Positions 7,762 through 14,795 of a stretch of 20,058 bases of DNA are shown piece after piece (within the stretch, counting starts at the first letter, position 1; the number at the start of each line of letters is the position of its first letter). The translations under genes and the position numbers were made by a program. The stretch is from Mesoaciditogaceae bacterium (GTDB lineage Bacteria > Thermotogota > Thermotogae > Mesoaciditogales > Mesoaciditogaceae). The notes under the pieces are model-generated. The model was not told the DNA's origin, made no database searches, and saw only the letters and a list, made by a program, of their open reading frames with translations. Location of the stretch: positions 1-20,058 of the forward strand of contig WFSH01000096.1 of NCBI GenBank assembly GCA_015486145.1. The letters run 5' to 3'.

Positions 7762-8609
7762 ACATTCAGGATCTAATTTTCAGACTACACAGCTTTTGGG
7801 CGTCTCAGGGTGCAATAATAGAGCAGCCGTATGACATGGAGGTGGGAGCAGGAACCTTTCACCCATCAACTTTCTTTACAGTTTTAAATCAAAGTGACGC
7901 GAGATGCGCTTTTGTTCAACCATGCCGAAGACCAACTGATGGGAGATATGGCGAAAATCCCAACAGAATGCAACGTTACTTTCAATATCAAGTTATCATT
8001 CTTCCTTCTCCAGAAAATTCACAAGAGTTATATCTTGATTCTCTAAAAGCACTTGGACTGGGTGTCAAAGAACACGATGTCAGATTCGTTGAGGACAACT
8101 GGGAATCTCCCACGCTCGGGGCTTGGGGAATAGGATGGGAAGTGTGGCTTGACGGAATGGAGATAACGCAGTTCACATACTTTCAACAATTTGGAGGCGT
8201 AGAACTAAAAAGAGTTCCGCTCGAAATTACTTACGGAATAGAACGAATTGCCATGTATCTTCAAGGAGTTGAAAATGTCTATGAAACCAAATGGAACAAC
8301 AGCACAACTTATGGGAATCTTTACCTTGAAAACGAGAAACAATTCTCTGAGTACAATTTTTCAGTCGCCGATATTGAAGAACTGCTTGAACTTTTTGAGA
8401 TGTACTCCAGGGAGTTTGAAAGGTTGATCGAAAAGGGATTGTATCGTCCCGCCTACGATCAGGTGATCAAATCTTCTCACGTTTTTAATTTACTCGACGC
8501 ACGCGGAGCGATTGCGGTATCGCGTAGACAGAATTATATAGGAAGGATAAGAAACATGAGCAAAAAGTGTGCAAAGTCCTTTGTAGATAGGAGTGCTGAA
8601 CATGAGTGA
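7758..8609 (+). CDS. glyQ: Glycyl-tRNA synthetase alpha subunit
   Basis: The 283-residue class II catalytic subunit of the alpha2-beta2 glycyl-tRNA synthetase is recognisable from its N-terminal FRLHSFWASQGAIIEQPYD and GAGTFHPSTFF, then QPCRRPTDGRYGENPNR and ITYGIERIAMYLQGV. Length is normal for the family. The start is a GTG at 7758 that overlaps the ileS stop by four bases, indicating translational coupling. The 3' end overlaps glyS by eight bases. With glyS directly after it, the two subunits are made from one message in matched amounts. Confidence 0.97.
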   Translation: MNIQDLIFRLHSFWASQGAIIEQPYDMEVGAGTFHPSTFFTVLNQSDARCAFVQPCRRPTDGRYGENPNRMQRYFQYQVIILPSPENSQELYLDSLKALGLGVKEHDVRFVEDNWESPTLGAWGIGWEVWLDGMEITQFTYFQQFGGVELKRVPLEITYGIERIAMYLQGVENVYETKWNNSTTYGNLYLENEKQFSEYNFSVADIEELLELFEMYSREFERLIEKGLYRPAYDQVIKSSHVFNLLDARGAIAVSRRQNYIGRIRNMSKKCAKSFVDRSAEHE

Positions 8610-10629
8610 ATATGTTGTAGAACTTTTGCTTGAAGAAATGCCACCATCTGACATAGACATGATAATGGAAAAACTCGAACCACTCGTCAAAAAAGCACTC
8701 GAAGATTCGAGAATAAACTATGAAAGTGTGGAAGTTTTTTCCACATCGAGAAGATTTGGATTCTTTGTCCACGGTATTTCAGATATGCAAAATGACACGA
8801 AAGTGAAAAAAAGAGGGCCTTCCCAGAAAGTTGCGTATAAAGATGGAAAACCTACAAAAGCATTCGAAGGGTTCTTGAGATCCAACAACGCCACGCCGGA
8901 AGAGACCGAAATTGTGGAGATAAATGGTGTGCCTTACGTTTTTTTGAAGAAAGAACAAAAAGGTCAACCAACTGAAGAGATAATCAAAAACATTGTTCCC
9001 ACAGTTTTTCGTTCTTTGCAGTTTAAAAAGCCCATGAGGTATGGCGATGGAAAATATAGGTACGTTCGTCCTGTACATTCGGTGCTCTCTTTGATGAACG
9101 ATAAGATTGTGAATTTTGAGTTTATGGGGAAACAAGCGTCAAATGTCACAAAAAGCCATCGATACTTGGGAAAAGACCTAAAAATAAACAACGTGAGCGA
9201 ATATGAAAGCACACTTGAAAAAAATATGGTGATCATCCGTGTTAACGATAGAGAAAAGATGGTTGAAACGGCCATTTCAAACTGTGGCCTTGAGGTTTTA
9301 AAGGATGAAGCGCTTATCCACGAAGTTGCTTTAATCACAGAGTTCCCCCAGCCTGTTATAGGCGAATTCCAAGAACGATATTTGAATTTACCCGAAGCTG
9401 TTTTGAGAACCGTGCTTCGTCATCATCAACGTACCTTTGTAACCCACGAAAATGGTAAAATCTCGAGAAAATTTCTCGCCTTTCAAGATGGACCAAATTC
9501 AAGAGACAAAAATATCAAAAGGGGTTATGAACGCGTTTTAAATGCCCGCCTTGCTGATGCGGATTTTTACTATAGCGAAGACAGCTCGGTTCCACTTGAA
9601 GAATTCAACAAAAAACTCAAAGAAATAGCTTTTCAAAGGGATGTTGGGACAATTCAAGACAAGGTGAAAAGAATAACGATCATTTCAAAAGATATATCAG
9701 AAAAACTGAAAATCGATACTCCGAATTTGGTAAAACTGATTGACCGTGCTGCCACTCTTTCCAAAGCCGATCTGGCGACAAACATGATATACGAATTTCC
9801 TGAGCTACAGGGTATCATGGGTCGAATTTACGCATCTCGCACCGAAGATGCTCGTGTTGCATTGGCTTTGGAGGAACAATACAAACCCGAGGGACTTGAA
9901 GGAGATCTTCCGTCCGATCCCATAGGTGCCATCATTGGAGTAGCCGACAGATTGGACACCGTGGTGGCCAATTTTGCAATTGGAGAGATTCCATCCGGCT
10001 CAAAAGACCCGTACGGACTTCGCAAAAAAGTTTTCGGTATTTTGAGGATCTTGAATTCCTTCGAGTGGGATTTGAATCTCAGAAGAGAAACCAAAATCGT
10101 TGAAACACTTCTTGGGAAAAAAATCCCAGAAAAAGAATTTTCTGAATTTTTCAAAGGACGTTTAGAAATTGTTTTGAAGGAATGTTACTCCATCACTCGA
10201 GATGTGGCCAGGGCAGTTCTCAATCTTTGGAAAACACCTCTTCGTGCAAGATTGGCAGCACAAACAATTGATAAGTACCGCGAAACAGAAGGATTTAATG
10301 ATTTTATCGTGGCCTATACGAGAGTACACAACATCTCATCCAAATATGATTCATTTGAGTACCACGTTGAGCTTTTCGAAGAAAAAGAGAAGCCGTTGTT
10401 TAAGGCTTATATGGACAGCAAACTTCAAATAGAGGACGCTCTTGATCATTTGAATTACAACGAAGCGTTTGAGTATCTAAAATCCCTCAAACCATTCATA
10501 GACGACTACTTTGACAATGTATTTGTCATGGCCACACGAGAAGATCTCAAAAGAAACCGACTTGGTTTTCTCAAGGCTCTTGACAGTTTGTTTCTCAACT
10601 TTGGCGAACTTTCACTACTTTCAAAATAA
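8602..10629 (+). CDS. glyS: Glycyl-tRNA synthetase beta subunit
   Basis: This 675-residue beta subunit provides tRNA recognition for the heterotetrameric glycyl-tRNA synthetase. It opens with the family start YVVELLLEEMPP and carries the characteristic internal segments SRRFGFFVHGI, YRYVRPVHSVLSL, SHRYLG, VLRHHQRTF and SGSKDPYGLRK. Length fits the family. The ATG at 8602 has AGGAG eight bases upstream; an in-frame GTG at 8593 is less likely. It is the last gene of the string. The stop at 10627-10629 abuts a long inverted-repeat element, and no clear terminator with a T-run follows on the plus strand. Confidence 0.96.
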   Translation: MSEYVVELLLEEMPPSDIDMIMEKLEPLVKKALEDSRINYESVEVFSTSRRFGFFVHGISDMQNDTKVKKRGPSQKVAYKDGKPTKAFEGFLRSNNATPEETEIVEINGVPYVFLKKEQKGQPTEEIIKNIVPTVFRSLQFKKPMRYGDGKYRYVRPVHSVLSLMNDKIVNFEFMGKQASNVTKSHRYLGKDLKINNVSEYESTLEKNMVIIRVNDREKMVETAISNCGLEVLKDEALIHEVALITEFPQPVIGEFQERYLNLPEAVLRTVLRHHQRTFVTHENGKISRKFLAFQDGPNSRDKNIKRGYERVLNARLADADFYYSEDSSVPLEEFNKKLKEIAFQRDVGTIQDKVKRITIISKDISEKLKIDTPNLVKLIDRAATLSKADLATNMIYEFPELQGIMGRIYASRTEDARVALALEEQYKPEGLEGDLPSDPIGAIIGVADRLDTVVANFAIGEIPSGSKDPYGLRKKVFGILRILNSFEWDLNLRRETKIVETLLGKKIPEKEFSEFFKGRLEIVLKECYSITRDVARAVLNLWKTPLRARLAAQTIDKYRETEGFNDFIVAYTRVHNISSKYDSFEYHVELFEEKEKPLFKAYMDSKLQIEDALDHLNYNEAFEYLKSLKPFIDDYFDNVFVMATREDLKRNRLGFLKALDSLFLNFGELSLLSK

Positions 10630-10702
10630 AGGGCGGAAGCTCTTTTAGTCCGGCTAATATTCTTTAAACAGTGACATTCTTTGACATCCCGGATGCCGCC
10701 CT
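10630..10702. repeat. Structured inverted-repeat element after glyS
   Basis: AGGGCGG (10630-10636) pairs perfectly with CCGCCCT (10696-10702), and inside this TCCGG (10649-10653) pairs with CCGGA (10689-10693). Between the inner arms ATTCTTT occurs twice (10659-10665 and 10677-10683). On the plus strand no T-run follows. Read on the minus strand, the outer stem would be followed by TTATTTT, which resembles a terminator but would lie antisense to glyS. It could be a folded RNA, a glyS 3'-end stabiliser or an intergenic repeat. I do not recognise the family. Confidence 0.45.
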
Positions 10703-10798
10703 GTGAGTGGTGTGTAATCTTTTCGAGATTCTCAGAACTCTTACTTATCAAATCGGTTTCATGATACGAAGATGAAAATAAAACATAAGTTTTTGAAC

Positions 10799-10828
10799 TT
10801 AACATCTGCATACTTTGTAAGATATAAT
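10799..10828 (+). promoter_or_regulatory. Promoter of panD
   Basis: TTAACA (10799-10804) and TATAAT (10823-10828) are 18 bases apart, five of six and six of six to consensus. Transcription would start near 10835, giving an untranslated leader of about 104 bases before panD. This is unusually long for this compact region. Confidence 0.6.
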
Positions 10829-10892
10829 ATTCGTTGGATCAGTAAATGTTAGCCTACACGAGAAATGTACATTTAAGTGCGTGAAGTCAGAG

Positions 10893-10920
10893 ATATGGAA
10901 GGGAGGGGACTTTTCCATAT
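10893..10920 (+). promoter_or_regulatory. Hairpin in the panD leader with a G-rich loop
   Basis: ATATGGAA (10893-10900) and TTCCATAT (10913-10920) form a perfect eight-base-pair stem. The 12-base loop, GGGAGGGGACTT, resembles a ribosome binding site. The apparent real site, GGGAG at 10922-10926, sits just past the stem, 12 bases before the panD ATG, which is a long spacing. The fold is not followed by a T-run, so it is not an intrinsic terminator. It could influence translation initiation. Confidence 0.4.
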
Positions 10921-10938
10921 TGGGAGAGTCTGCGACGT

Positions 10939-11289
10939 ATGAAGAAATTCTTTTTACATGCGAAAATACATCGTGCAAGAATTACCGGGAAAAGTTTGGA
11001 TTATGAAGGGTCCATAACGATAGATAGTGCCCTTATGAAAGCCGTTGGTATTGAAGAAGGAGAATTGGTTCAAGTTGTGAACGTAGATAACGGAGCACGG
11101 TTTGAAACATATGTCATAAAGGGGCCAGAAAATTCTGGAGCAATAGAGCTGAACGGCGCAGCGGCCCGAATGGGAGAACTTGGAGATAAGGTTATTATCA
11201 TGGCCTATGCTTTGTTCGATGAAAAAGAGGCACACAAAGCCAAGACAGTTGTTTTAGACTCAAAAAACAGGATCAATCGCGTGCTTTGA
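10939..11289 (+). CDS. panD: Aspartate 1-decarboxylase, pyruvoyl-dependent proenzyme
   Basis: The 116-residue proenzyme makes beta-alanine from aspartate for pantothenate and coenzyme A synthesis. The self-cleavage site is present: Y22-E-G24-S25, where cleavage between Gly24 and Ser25 turns Ser25 into the pyruvoyl group. Other family segments are KIHRARIT near the start, GARFETYVI at about 53-61 and ELNGAAARMGELGDKVII at about 73-90. Length is normal. The gene stands alone, with no panB or panC beside it, behind its own promoter and a structured leader. Its 3' end overlaps the convergent EamA gene by 17 bases, so both transcripts must run through each other's coding end. Confidence 0.95.
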   Translation: MKKFFLHAKIHRARITGKSLDYEGSITIDSALMKAVGIEEGELVQVVNVDNGARFETYVIKGPENSGAIELNGAAARMGELGDKVIIMAYALFDEKEAHKAKTVVLDSKNRINRVL

Positions 11290-12178
11290 ACTTTTCCTCC
11301 GTTCTTGAAAAGCGCTCACCAAGTATAACGCCAGTCATGACGAGTGCTCCTCCAACATAAACCCCCATTGACGGGACGTGCTTGAGTATTAGTGAATCCG
11401 CTATGATAGAGACCAAAGGTATCAAATATATAAAATTGCTTGACGTTCTTGAACCAAGTCTCTTGATCGCGTAATTCCACATGACATATCCAAATCCAGA
11501 GCAAAGGATTCCCAAAAACAACAGCCACAGGAGGATCTCAGGTCGAAAAAAGTTAACAACCTTAGGGGATTCTATGAATATCTCCACAGCCGAAAAGGGT
11601 ATCAGAAAGATCAATCCCCACTTTGTCATTTCAAGCGTTGCCAACAGGTTATCGTAATTCTCGAGTTTATCCACATAAAGCGTGTACATCCCCCAAGAAA
11701 AAGCGGCAAGTAACACGAGCAAATCCCCCAAAATACTCGAGTTGAATTTCAAACCATTTGACAAAATAATTACAGCCACACCAGCTAACGACAAGAAAGA
11801 CATGATATAAAGTTTTAAATTACTCATCTTTCTTCTGTATAAATCCGCTATTGCGATCGTGAATATCGGTACGGTACTTATTAGCAAAGAAGCTTGTGAT
11901 GGGGTGGTGAAACGCACGCCGATGTTTTCAAATATGAAATACATCGTTATTCCCCAAAATCCGGCTAAGATGGAGTATTTCTTGGCAGATTTTGGCAGCT
12001 TTTTCCCCTTTGAAGTAAGTGATGTAAATATAAGAAGTGCCAGCAGTGAAATTGCAAATCTGATGGTCGCTAACGTTATTGGAGGGATCACTTCCACAAC
12101 GATCTTTATCGCTATGAAAGAGATCCCCCAAAAGGAAACCGTTACGATCGCAAATAAAAAACCTAAATTAGTCTTCAC
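11273..12178 (-). CDS. EamA/DMT-superfamily permease
   Basis: This 301-residue protein of mainly hydrophobic segments reads as about ten membrane helices in two repeated EamA halves. Helix 1 (residues 5-25, FAIVTVSFWGISFIAIKI) has the WGxxF motif typical of the drug/metabolite transporter family. The second half opens with LLVLLAAFSWGMYTLY. Substrates in this family range from amino acids to metabolites and drugs, so none can be named here. The GTG start at 12178 overlaps the korA stop by 11 bases, so it belongs to the oadB-korDA operon and may be translated by coupling. The last 17 bases overlap panD, which converges from the other side. Confidence 0.88.
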   Translation of the reverse strand: MKTNLGFLFAIVTVSFWGISFIAIKIVVEVIPPITLATIRFAISLLALLIFTSLTSKGKKLPKSAKKYSILAGFWGITMYFIFENIGVRFTTPSQASLLISTVPIFTIAIADLYRRKMSNLKLYIMSFLSLAGVAVIILSNGLKFNSSILGDLLVLLAAFSWGMYTLYVDKLENYDNLLATLEMTKWGLIFLIPFSAVEIFIESPKVVNFFRPEILLWLLFLGILCSGFGYVMWNYAIKRLGSRTSSNFIYLIPLVSIIADSLILKHVPSMGVYVGGALVMTGVILGERFSRTEEKFKARD

Positions 12179-13328
12179 TTTCTCCAGCCAATTTTGTTAA
12201 AGCATCCACAATATCAAAAGGTTGGATCAACGCTCCATCTTCTCTGAGAACCATTTGCATTGGGACAAGTCCTTTGTTAATCCTGGTAATCTCGTGAGAA
12301 AATTGTCCCATATTCAGTTCAGCCACCACAATTCCGGAAACATGAGATAAAATTTTTTTCAGTGGTATTGCCGGAAATGGCCATATCGTTATGGGTTTAA
12401 ACATTCCAACCTTTATTCCATTGGCTCTTGCCAGTTTTACGGCACGGTAAGCACTTCTGGCTGTAATTCCATAAGCCACAACGACGTACTCAGCGTCTTC
12501 CATCATATAGGTGTCATAGATCAATATGTCATCCAAATGTAGCTTTATTTTGTTTATAAAATGTTTCATGAGTCTTGAAGCAAGATCCGGCGTTCCGACG
12601 GGGAAACCACTTTCATCGTGAAAAAGGCCAGAAACGTGAAATCTTGAACGCCCCATCGAAACGAGAGGTTGTATGTCATCAAACAATTCAGAATTTTCCA
12701 AAAACGGTTGATAAACGGTTTCTTTCTTCAAATCTTTCGTTTGTATACGTTCAACGATGTTGAACTCTTCTGAATTTGGAAGATAAAAACTCTCTCTCAT
12801 GTGACCAAGCACCTCATCCATGAGAAAAACCACGGGTGTTCTGTATAATTCCGCAAAATTGAAGGCTTTCACAATATAACGATATGTTTCTTCCACCGTG
12901 GAAGGATACAAGACTATTACAGCGTGATCTCCGTGAGTTCCCCATCTTGATTGCATAATATCACCTTGAGAAGGCCTAGTTGGAAGCCCAGTGCTTGGAC
13001 CACCACGTTGTACATCGACAAACACCGTGGGGGTTTCCGTCATGGAAGCGTAACCCAGTGCTTCTTGCATGAGACTAAATCCCGGACCACTCGTTGCCGT
13101 CATCGATTTAACCCCGGCCAACGATGCTCCAATTATCGCCGCGGCACTACCAAGTTCGTCTTCCATTTGAATAAACGCTCCACCCACTTTGGGGAGTTCC
13201 CTCGACATAACTTCGGCAATATCAGTTGCGGGGGTTATGGGGTATCCGGCGAAAAAACGACATCCCGCCGTTATGGCTCCCATGGCGCACGCTTGATCAC
13301 CTTGCATCACAACGAACTTTTTATCCAT
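12168..13328 (-). CDS. korA: 2-oxoacid:ferredoxin oxidoreductase alpha subunit, KorA-like
   Basis: At 386 residues this matches the alpha subunit of 2-oxoglutarate:ferredoxin oxidoreductase: QGDQACAMGAITAGCRFFAGY, then ITPATDIAEVMS, QMEDELGSAAAIIGA, MTATSGPGFSLMQE and VDVQRGGPSTGLPT. The enzyme oxidatively decarboxylates a 2-oxoacid to an acyl-CoA with ferredoxin as acceptor. The alpha subunit cannot work alone: a beta subunit binds thiamine diphosphate, and a gamma subunit usually helps bind CoA. Neither follows; an EamA permease starts at the stop instead. The ATG at 13328 overlaps the korD stop by eight bases. 2-Oxoglutarate is the best guess for the substrate, but related 2-oxoacids cannot be excluded. 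Confidence 0.9.
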   Translation of the reverse strand: MDKKFVVMQGDQACAMGAITAGCRFFAGYPITPATDIAEVMSRELPKVGGAFIQMEDELGSAAAIIGASLAGVKSMTATSGPGFSLMQEALGYASMTETPTVFVDVQRGGPSTGLPTRPSQGDIMQSRWGTHGDHAVIVLYPSTVEETYRYIVKAFNFAELYRTPVVFLMDEVLGHMRESFYLPNSEEFNIVERIQTKDLKKETVYQPFLENSELFDDIQPLVSMGRSRFHVSGLFHDESGFPVGTPDLASRLMKHFINKIKLHLDDILIYDTYMMEDAEYVVVAYGITARSAYRAVKLARANGIKVGMFKPITIWPFPAIPLKKILSHVSGIVVAELNMGQFSHEITRINKGLVPMQMVLREDGALIQPFDIVDALTKLAGESED

Positions 13329-13539
13329 TTTCGCTCACCATTTCCCTTTGGACTACTTCTACGGCAAAGTCTGGACAGAGATTAACACACTGCATACATC
13401 CTATACATTTATCCTCGTCCACCACTTTTGGAGATTTTAAGAGCCCTTCGACTATCGTGTGAGTCGGGCACACCCAATAACATATTCCACACGATTTACA
13501 AGACTCGTAGTCTATTTTCACATTAAAAAGTTTTTTCAC
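13321..13539 (-). CDS. korD: 2x[4Fe-4S] ferredoxin subunit of the 2-oxoacid oxidoreductase, KorD-like
   Basis: The 72-residue protein contains two complete CxxCxxCxxxCP motifs: C14-K-S-C-G-I-C with C24-P, and C45-I-G-C-M-Q-C with C55-P. This is the fold of a dicluster ferredoxin. It is translated just before korA and overlaps it by eight bases, which marks it as the delta (ferredoxin) subunit passing electrons out of the oxidoreductase. The start is a GTG at 13539, ten bases after GGAGGT. It lies 30 bases downstream of oadB, in the same operon. Confidence 0.92.
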   Translation of the reverse strand: MKKLFNVKIDYESCKSCGICYWVCPTHTIVEGLLKSPKVVDEDKCIGCMQCVNLCPDFAVEVVQREMVSENG

Positions 13540-13569
13540 CGTTCACAGCACCTCCATACCATCTTTTCT

Positions 13570-14724
13570 CTATCTCAACAGTGAAAGAAAAACTCCTGCA
13601 ACCAAAGCGGAACCAATAACACCTGCAACGTTTGGCCCCATTGCTTGCATTAAAATGAAATTGTGTGGATCGTCTTTTTGAGCCATCTGCTGAGCAACAC
13701 GCGCAGCATCTGGCACTGCCGAAACTCCAGCTGCCCCTATAAGGGGATTGATCTTATTTTTGAGAAAGAGATTAAGGAATTTAACAAAAAGCACCCCACC
13801 AGCAAGAGAGCAGGCAAATGCCAAAATTCCCAAACCCATGATTTTCAAAGTGGCCGGTGTTAAAAATGTGCTGGCCCTTGTTGTCCCACCAACAGAAAGC
13901 ATGAGAAGTATATCTACGGTGTCAAGCAAAGCATGTCCCGAAGTGTCCGCCAGTCTTTTGGTAAGAGGTATTTCGTACAAAAGATTTCCAAGCATCAACA
14001 TACCTATCAAAGGGAGAGCCTTTGGAACCAAAATTCCAGTGATGAGTGTTGTAGCAACCGGGAAAATCATTTTTTCGGTTTTCGAGACAACCCGTTGCTG
14101 TTTCATCCTTATCAATCTTTCTTTCTTTGTGGTGAACAGCCATTGAATTGGCGGTTCAATAAACGGTATTAACGCAATGTAAGTGTAAGCGGCCACGGCC
14201 ACAGTTCCAAGTATCTTCGGAGCAAGATGTGAGGTAACGAATATGGTCGTAGGGCCATCTGCACCTCCAATAATTCCTATGGAAGCACTTTGGAAAATAT
14301 TGAATCCCACAGCGTTTGCCGCCAAAAACGCGATCATTATACCTATTTGAGCGGCACCACCTATCAAAAAGAGAATGGGACTTGCCAAAACAAACGAAAA
14401 GTCGGTGATGGCTCCTATTCCAAGAAATATCAGCGGTGGATATATTCCCGAGAACATACCTTGTTCGATGTAATACATCAAGCCACCCGGGATCATAACC
14501 CCATTCACCAAATGTGGGGCGGCAAAAAGCCCAGAAGATATCGGCGGAATATTGGAAATTATCATTCCAAATGCGAGAGGTATAAGAAGCAGGGGCTCGG
14601 CATGGCGTCTGTATGACATATACATCATAACAAGTGCGATTCCTATCATGATCAGATTCCCGATGCTAAAAGTGTAAACTGCGCTAGCAGAAAGAGCTTT
14701 CTGAAGTTCAATCAACTGACCCAC
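13570..14724 (-). CDS. oadB: Sodium-pumping decarboxylase beta subunit, OadB-like
   Basis: This integral membrane subunit of about 384 residues moves Na+ outward while a carboxybiotin is decarboxylated. The conserved motifs are present: SIGIIGGADGPTTIF, holding the essential aspartate, and NPLIGAAGVSAVPDAAR. In the second motif the Asn, Gly, Ser and Arg known to matter in Klebsiella OadB (N373, G377, S382, R389) keep their exact spacing. The residue usually methionine in VPMAAR is aspartate. The GTG at 14724 is chosen because AAGGAG lies ten bases upstream; a frame open to 14748 would put that site inside the coding region. The catalytic alpha subunit and the biotin carrier are not in the window. 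The substrate could be oxaloacetate or methylmalonyl-CoA. Confidence 0.9.
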   Translation of the reverse strand: MGQLIELQKALSASAVYTFSIGNLIMIGIALVMMYMSYRRHAEPLLLIPLAFGMIISNIPPISSGLFAAPHLVNGVMIPGGLMYYIEQGMFSGIYPPLIFLGIGAITDFSFVLASPILFLIGGAAQIGIMIAFLAANAVGFNIFQSASIGIIGGADGPTTIFVTSHLAPKILGTVAVAAYTYIALIPFIEPPIQWLFTTKKERLIRMKQQRVVSKTEKMIFPVATTLITGILVPKALPLIGMLMLGNLLYEIPLTKRLADTSGHALLDTVDILLMLSVGGTTRASTFLTPATLKIMGLGILAFACSLAGGVLFVKFLNLFLKNKINPLIGAAGVSAVPDAARVAQQMAQKDDPHNFILMQAMGPNVAGVIGSALVAGVFLSLLR

Positions 14725-14750
14725 AGCCAAACATCTCCTTTTTGCCACTT

Positions 14751-14784
14751 GAAAAGCTTAAGGGGCACATAATCATGTACCCCT
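14751..14784 (-). terminator. Weak intrinsic terminator after ppdK
   Basis: On the minus strand AGGGGTACAT and ATGTGCCCCT form a ten-base-pair stem (one U-G pair) around a GATT loop. It is followed by TAAGCTTTTC rather than a clean T-run. It lies 11 bases after the ppdK stop and just before the oadB ribosome binding site, so it may let part of the transcription through to oadB-korDA. No separate oadB promoter is evident. Confidence 0.6.
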
Positions 14785-14795
14785 ACGATCTTGAT

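Noticed and set aside
10506..10811. Minus-strand frame of 101 codons overlapping the glyS 3' end
   Set aside because: It covers the inverted-repeat element and the antisense of glyS, with no recognisable domain and no good ribosome binding site.
10863..10874. Palindrome AAATGTACATTT treated as a separate operator
   Set aside because: It is short and AT-rich, with a single copy downstream of the promoter; kept only as a detail of the panD leader.
14725..14748. GTG at 14748 as start of oadB
   Set aside because: The only good ribosome binding site (AAGGAG at 14735-14740) would then be inside the gene; the GTG at 14724 fits better.
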